A stretch of 64,000 nucleotides of DNA from UBA1723 sp045641625. GTDB taxonomy: Bacteria; Bacteroidota; Bacteroidia; Bacteroidales; Paludibacteraceae. Location of the stretch: assembly GCA_045641625.1 (NCBI GenBank), contig JAZUHH010000012.1:1-64000 (forward strand), given 5' to 3'. The notes beneath the pieces were generated by a model that saw nothing but the letters and a program-made list of their open reading frames with translations, did not search any database and was not told where the DNA came from. Both the position numbers and the translations under genes were made by a program. This document shows, one piece after another, positions 60,819 to 64,000 of this stretch (within the stretch, counting starts at the first letter, position 1; each line of letters opens with the position of its first letter).

Positions 60819-61310
60819 ATGGAAAGAGACAAAACTGTATGGGCGACATTAAAGAAGTTGTTGGCGAAATCCAGATTTTATTGGCTGTTATTGGGTGTAA
60901 TAGTTATTGGCTATGTTTTTCTTATTCCGTTTAAGTCTCTTTGTGTCTATTACTTAGGTGACGAGTTTGATGTTGAAATTGTTGGAATAAAGGAGAGCAA
61001 AGGAAGAAGGAGTACTAATTATGTTATTTATTTCAATTACGAAGGCAGGAATTGTAAGTCTGAAGGAAATCTTAGAGATAAATACGATCTTATTCGAGTC
61101 GGAGACATTGTGAAGATGCGCAAGCACAAATACATAGATGAGTTTATTGCTTCATGCAGTTGTACTTGGCTTAATGTAGTTTTTTGTATAATATACGTGT
61201 TATGTATGTATTCAGTTATTTCTCAGCTTGTTGAACTATATAACAAATCAAAGGACACGGGAAAAATATTAAAAAAATGTAAAAACGGCAAAATCATTCG
61301 AATTAAGTGA
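60819..61310 (+). CDS. DUF3592-like small membrane protein, copy B
   Basis: 163 residues, paralogue of the preceding gene: the same ATLKKLL start, the same GDEFDVEI strand, RRSTNYVIYFNYEGRNC, RVGDIVKMRKHKYIDEFIAS and C-terminal helix. It begins 16 bases after the stop of copy A and ends in a Lys-rich tail. Function unknown. A role as helper or regulator of the MATE exporter is suggested only by the operon. Confidence 0.8.
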   Translation: MERDKTVWATLKKLLAKSRFYWLLLGVIVIGYVFLIPFKSLCVYYLGDEFDVEIVGIKESKGRRSTNYVIYFNYEGRNCKSEGNLRDKYDLIRVGDIVKMRKHKYIDEFIASCSCTWLNVVFCIIYVLCMYSVISQLVELYNKSKDTGKILKKCKNGKIIRIK

Positions 61311-61364
61311 GGTGTCTTTTTTGATGTTATGTTCTAATTTTTAATTACATATTCAAATTTTTAT

Positions 61365-61372
61365 TATCTTTG
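61365..61372 (+). promoter_or_regulatory. Promoter of envelope operon, -7 element TATCTTTG
   Basis: Exact TAnnTTTG match 21 bases before the ATG at 61394. Confidence 0.75.
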
Positions 61373-61393
61373 CTCGGAATAATAGAGTAAAAA

Positions 61394-62017
61394 ATGAAGG
61401 GATTTATAAAATATATATTTTGTCTTGTTCTTTTTTTGCCATACGGGTTGGTTATGGCTCAAGACAATCAGGAGTCTTTGGATTTAGAGATTGCTGATAC
61501 AACTTTTTCGGAAGAGGATATTGTTGAGGTTTCGGATATCAATGGTAGCCATTTTTGCCCTATTGTGGGAGTTGGTATAACAAGTCACAAGGACTTGACC
61601 TTTGGTTTGACTTTGGCTTACATGCAACAGTTTGGAGGTTATGTGTCAGCCCAAGTAAACAATTTTGATTTCGAGAAGAGTTCAAAATTCGTAAACAGCG
61701 AAGGTGTAGCAGATAATGGTCAGAAGGCATTCTTGACAGGAGACAGCAAGGTTTCAAGGTTGAGTCTTGTCGGAGGTGTTACCTATGTCGTTATGCCTGA
61801 CTTGATTGCCTATCTCGGAGGAGGATACGGTTATCGCAGATTGCTTTATGAAACTTGCGACGGTGCGTATTTGAAGGAGCATGACAATACAATTGAAGGC
61901 TATGAGGTTGATTTTGGTGTGATTGCAAACTTCAACAACTTTCTTGTCAAGGTCGGCTGCAATACAATCAAGTTCAAGAGTGCAGAGTTGCGCGCAGGAT
62001 TAGGATGGAGATTTTAA
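61394..62017 (+). CDS. Outer-membrane beta-barrel-like protein
   Basis: 207 residues. Signal peptide to LVMAQ, an acidic segment, then alternating beta strands of a small barrel (FGLTLAYMQQFGGYVSAQVN, SLVGGVTYVVMPDLIAYLGG) ending in an aromatic GLGWRF terminus, the usual signal for outer-membrane insertion. First gene of an operon with a Kelch lipoprotein and a second lipoprotein. Confidence 0.82.
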   Translation: MKGFIKYIFCLVLFLPYGLVMAQDNQESLDLEIADTTFSEEDIVEVSDINGSHFCPIVGVGITSHKDLTFGLTLAYMQQFGGYVSAQVNNFDFEKSSKFVNSEGVADNGQKAFLTGDSKVSRLSLVGGVTYVVMPDLIAYLGGGYGYRRLLYETCDGAYLKEHDNTIEGYEVDFGVIANFNNFLVKVGCNTIKFKSAELRAGLGWRF

Positions 62018-62034
62018 TTAGGATTTTAGGAGAC

Positions 62035-63324
62035 ATGAAGAAACATATACATTCCATAATAAATTTTGTGGCATTGGTTGCCGCTTCATTCCTGCTTGGA
62101 GCATGTCATGACGACAGTGTGCCGGAGCAGACAAAGATGCGTGTTCAGACTCAGATTATAGATCTTTCAAAGGAAGATGGTGCGACTATCCGTTCCATTA
62201 TTTCTGGTGACGTGCCTGTGTCGAATGTCGATTATCTTGAGTTCAAGTATTACAAGAATGAGTCAATGGGTTCTTCTTCGCAAAGCATAGTTTTGAGGAA
62301 TCTTTCCGACACTATGGTGTTCAATCTTCCAGTTGAGGCCGGAGAGACTTATTTCTTCCAGTATAAGCTTGTAAACGAGGTGAGCTCCTATGCCACAAAG
62401 CCTGTGATGTTCACAATCAACAAGGATTTCCAGATAAACAACTTCTGGATGGAATCCTCTGATTTGAGAGAAATGAAGTGTAGCGGTTCCGTTGCCTTTT
62501 CAATCGGCAAGAAGGGTTATGTTGGTTTAGGCAAGAAGGGAAATGGAGACAAGACATTGAATTTCTGGCAATATGATTCCGAAACAAAGGAGTGGTCTCA
62601 GATGACAGATTATCCTTACACAGAGGGTATAGACATGGCTACTTCGTTTGTTCTTGACGGAAAAGGTTACGTCTTTTTGGGTATGGGAGAGAGTTTCTAC
62701 AACGTGACCTGTTGCAGCTATGATCCTGAGACTAACGAGTGGACAAGGCTGTCCCGTTTCCCAGGATATGGAAGAACAGGCACGACAACCTTCCTTGTAG
62801 GCAAGAAGGCGTATATTGTTGGCGGCTATGCTGACAAGTTCGGTAATATAGATGAGGTTTGGTGCTATGATGTAGAGACAGACTCATGGAAGCAGAAGAA
62901 CGATTTTATCGGAGGAAAGCTTACAGGTATGTATTCGTTCAAGATAGGAAACACAATATATGTCGGTGGAGGATTTAACGAGAAGAACGAGTTTAACAGC
63001 ACTTTGTATTCTTACGATCCGGTTGCTGATTCATGGTCTGTTGTTTCTACTGGAACTCCTAAGGTTGCCTATGCAGTGGCATTCTCTGGCGAGAATTCTG
63101 CATACTTGGCCGGAGGAATCTACAGAGAGACTGATTTGTATGGTTCTCCTGACCAGTTCTTCAGGTTTGACGGAACAAATTGGACAGGTCTCGGCCTTAC
63201 GGGTTCGGATATCAGAGCTAAGGCCTGCGGATTCAGAATTGATGATGTCCTTTATGTTGGCATGGGCGAAAATTCTGAGTTTGAGTGCCAAAGTTCAGTG
63301 CTTTCGTACATAGTGTCTGAGTAA
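62035..63324 (+). CDS. Kelch-repeat lipoprotein
   Basis: 429 residues from the ATG at 62035, 17 bases after the barrel gene. Lipobox LLGAC at about residues 20-24. An N-terminal beta domain to about residue 130, then a Kelch propeller of about six blades (FSIGKKGYVGLGKKGNGDK, FVLDGKGYVFLGMGESF, FLVGKKAYIVGGYADKFG, FKIGNTIYVGGGFNEKNEF). Each blade has the GG and W-aromatic pairs of the Kelch motif. Outer-membrane lipoprotein, likely with a protein- or sugar-binding role, co-transcribed with its neighbours. Confidence 0.88.
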   Translation: MKKHIHSIINFVALVAASFLLGACHDDSVPEQTKMRVQTQIIDLSKEDGATIRSIISGDVPVSNVDYLEFKYYKNESMGSSSQSIVLRNLSDTMVFNLPVEAGETYFFQYKLVNEVSSYATKPVMFTINKDFQINNFWMESSDLREMKCSGSVAFSIGKKGYVGLGKKGNGDKTLNFWQYDSETKEWSQMTDYPYTEGIDMATSFVLDGKGYVFLGMGESFYNVTCCSYDPETNEWTRLSRFPGYGRTGTTTFLVGKKAYIVGGYADKFGNIDEVWCYDVETDSWKQKNDFIGGKLTGMYSFKIGNTIYVGGGFNEKNEFNSTLYSYDPVADSWSVVSTGTPKVAYAVAFSGENSAYLAGGIYRETDLYGSPDQFFRFDGTNWTGLGLTGSDIRAKACGFRIDDVLYVGMGENSEFECQSSVLSYIVSE

Positions 63325-63328
63325 TTTA

Positions 63329-64000
63329 ATGAAGCGTTTATTTTTATACATCATAAGTCTTTCGGTGCTTGTATCATTCTTTTCATGCACCGACGAGGAG
63401 TTTACATCCGACAGAAGCCACCGTTTGTCCTATTCCGCGGATACGTTGGATTTTGGCAGGGTTTTGTCCGATATGGTAACTCCGTCCAAGACATTAAAGA
63501 TTTACAATAACTCTGGCGAGAATATCCGTATAGAAAAGATACAGAAACTCGGTTCAGAGGAAGCATTCCAACTAAACATAAATGGTAAAAGTTCATCGTC
63601 GGAGAGTAATGTTGAGTTATTCTCGGGAGATAGCTTGTTCGTGTTTGTCCAGTGCGTAAGTTCATCAGCGAGTGACATTCTCTTGGACTCGATTTCCATA
63701 TCGTACAACGGAAATACTGATAAGATCATGCTGTTTGGCGTGTCCTCTTCTCCGTATGTTATGAAAGATATGGTGATAGACAAGGATACGACTTTATCTG
63801 GGGAGCACCCGTATATGATCTATGGCTCTTTAACTGTTGCTGAAGGAGCTACATTGACAGTAAAGGATTCCGCAGAGCTTCTGTTCCATAATGGAGCAAG
63901 ACTTGATGTCTTTGGCTCGTTAAAGATTGATGGAACCAGGAACAGAGTGTCTATGAGATACTTTAGGAGCGATGAGATGCTTAGCGATGTCCCATACTAC
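63329..64000 (+). CDS. Lipoprotein with beta-sandwich and beta-helix segments (partial, cut by window end)
   Basis: 224 codons read without a stop to the window end. Starts 4 bases after the Kelch gene stop. Signal peptide with lipobox FFSC at about residue 20, then CTDEEFTSD. A first beta-sandwich opens with LSYSADTLDFGRVLSDM, a pattern of a Bacteroidota lipoprotein family; later segments with repeated short strands (GSLTVAEGATLTVKDSAEL, then GARLDVFGSLKIDG) look like the start of a right-handed beta helix. The C-terminal part is outside the window. Confidence 0.85.
   Translation, partial: MKRLFLYIISLSVLVSFFSCTDEEFTSDRSHRLSYSADTLDFGRVLSDMVTPSKTLKIYNNSGENIRIEKIQKLGSEEAFQLNINGKSSSSESNVELFSGDSLFVFVQCVSSSASDILLDSISISYNGNTDKIMLFGVSSSPYVMKDMVIDKDTTLSGEHPYMIYGSLTVAEGATLTVKDSAELLFHNGARLDVFGSLKIDGTRNRVSMRYFRSDEMLSDVPYY

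Overview
The window is a chromosomal segment of a member of the Bacteroidales (phylum Bacteroidota). The evidence is direct. More than twenty gene starts are preceded by the Bacteroidota -7 promoter motif TAnnTTTG. Shine-Dalgarno sequences are almost absent. There is a one-protein hybrid two-component system, several secreted proteins carry type IX secretion system (T9SS) C-terminal sorting domains, and a DUF5103 T9SS plug protein is present. I see no rRNA, CRISPR array, insertion sequence, phage or plasmid gene. The finer taxonomy cannot be read from the sequence.

Layout. 0-12.8 kb: the tail of a T9SS type B cargo protein, ileS, mnmA, a LysM-like/amidase cell-wall hydrolase, a secreted TPR protein, glgB, a Sel1-repeat protein and adk, separated by a family of dispersed AT-rich intergenic repeats and one complex hairpin element. 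12.9-14.1 kb: a membrane protein on the minus strand. 14.3-24.9 kb: a compact rhamnogalacturonan-I locus made of a hybrid two-component sensor/AraC regulator, a PL11 rhamnogalacturonan lyase and a protein with two CE12-type acetylesterase domains. Both enzymes end in the same roughly 215-residue uncharacterised module followed by a T9SS sorting domain. A 21-bp-spaced direct repeat sits just upstream of the lyase promoter. 25.3-35.7 kb: a secreted protein, rpsP, M23 and C69 peptidases, a T9SS cargo protein, a LolA-like protein with a coupled membrane protein, and a WYL regulator. 35.8-40.9 kb (minus): gmd, manA, an unknown protein and the T9SS plug, a tightly packed operon. 41-48.8 kb: lipoprotein, ferredoxin, DUF58 protein, secreted alpha/beta hydrolase, an amidase split by a golvesin-like insertion, and a DUF4197 protein. 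49.1-58.4 kb: GH3 lipoprotein, a large T9SS-sorted zinc metalloprotease-like protein, DUF2059-like protein, small membrane protein, grpE and dnaJ. 58.6-64 kb: tRNA-Met and two identical tRNA-Glu(CTC) genes, a MATE exporter with two tandem paralogous small membrane proteins, and an envelope operon (beta-barrel, Kelch lipoprotein, partial beta-helix lipoprotein).

Most notable points. The IleRS carries GIHH in place of the class I HIGH signature, which predicts a mupirocin hyper-resistant type 2 enzyme. The rhamnogalacturonan locus delivers its enzymes by T9SS, with no SusC/SusD pair in view, and uses a shared new C-terminal module. GDP-mannose metabolism genes are in one operon with the T9SS plug. 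The intergenic regions carry a family of related repeats that in one case form the transcription terminator and in another supply the apparent signal peptide of a gene.
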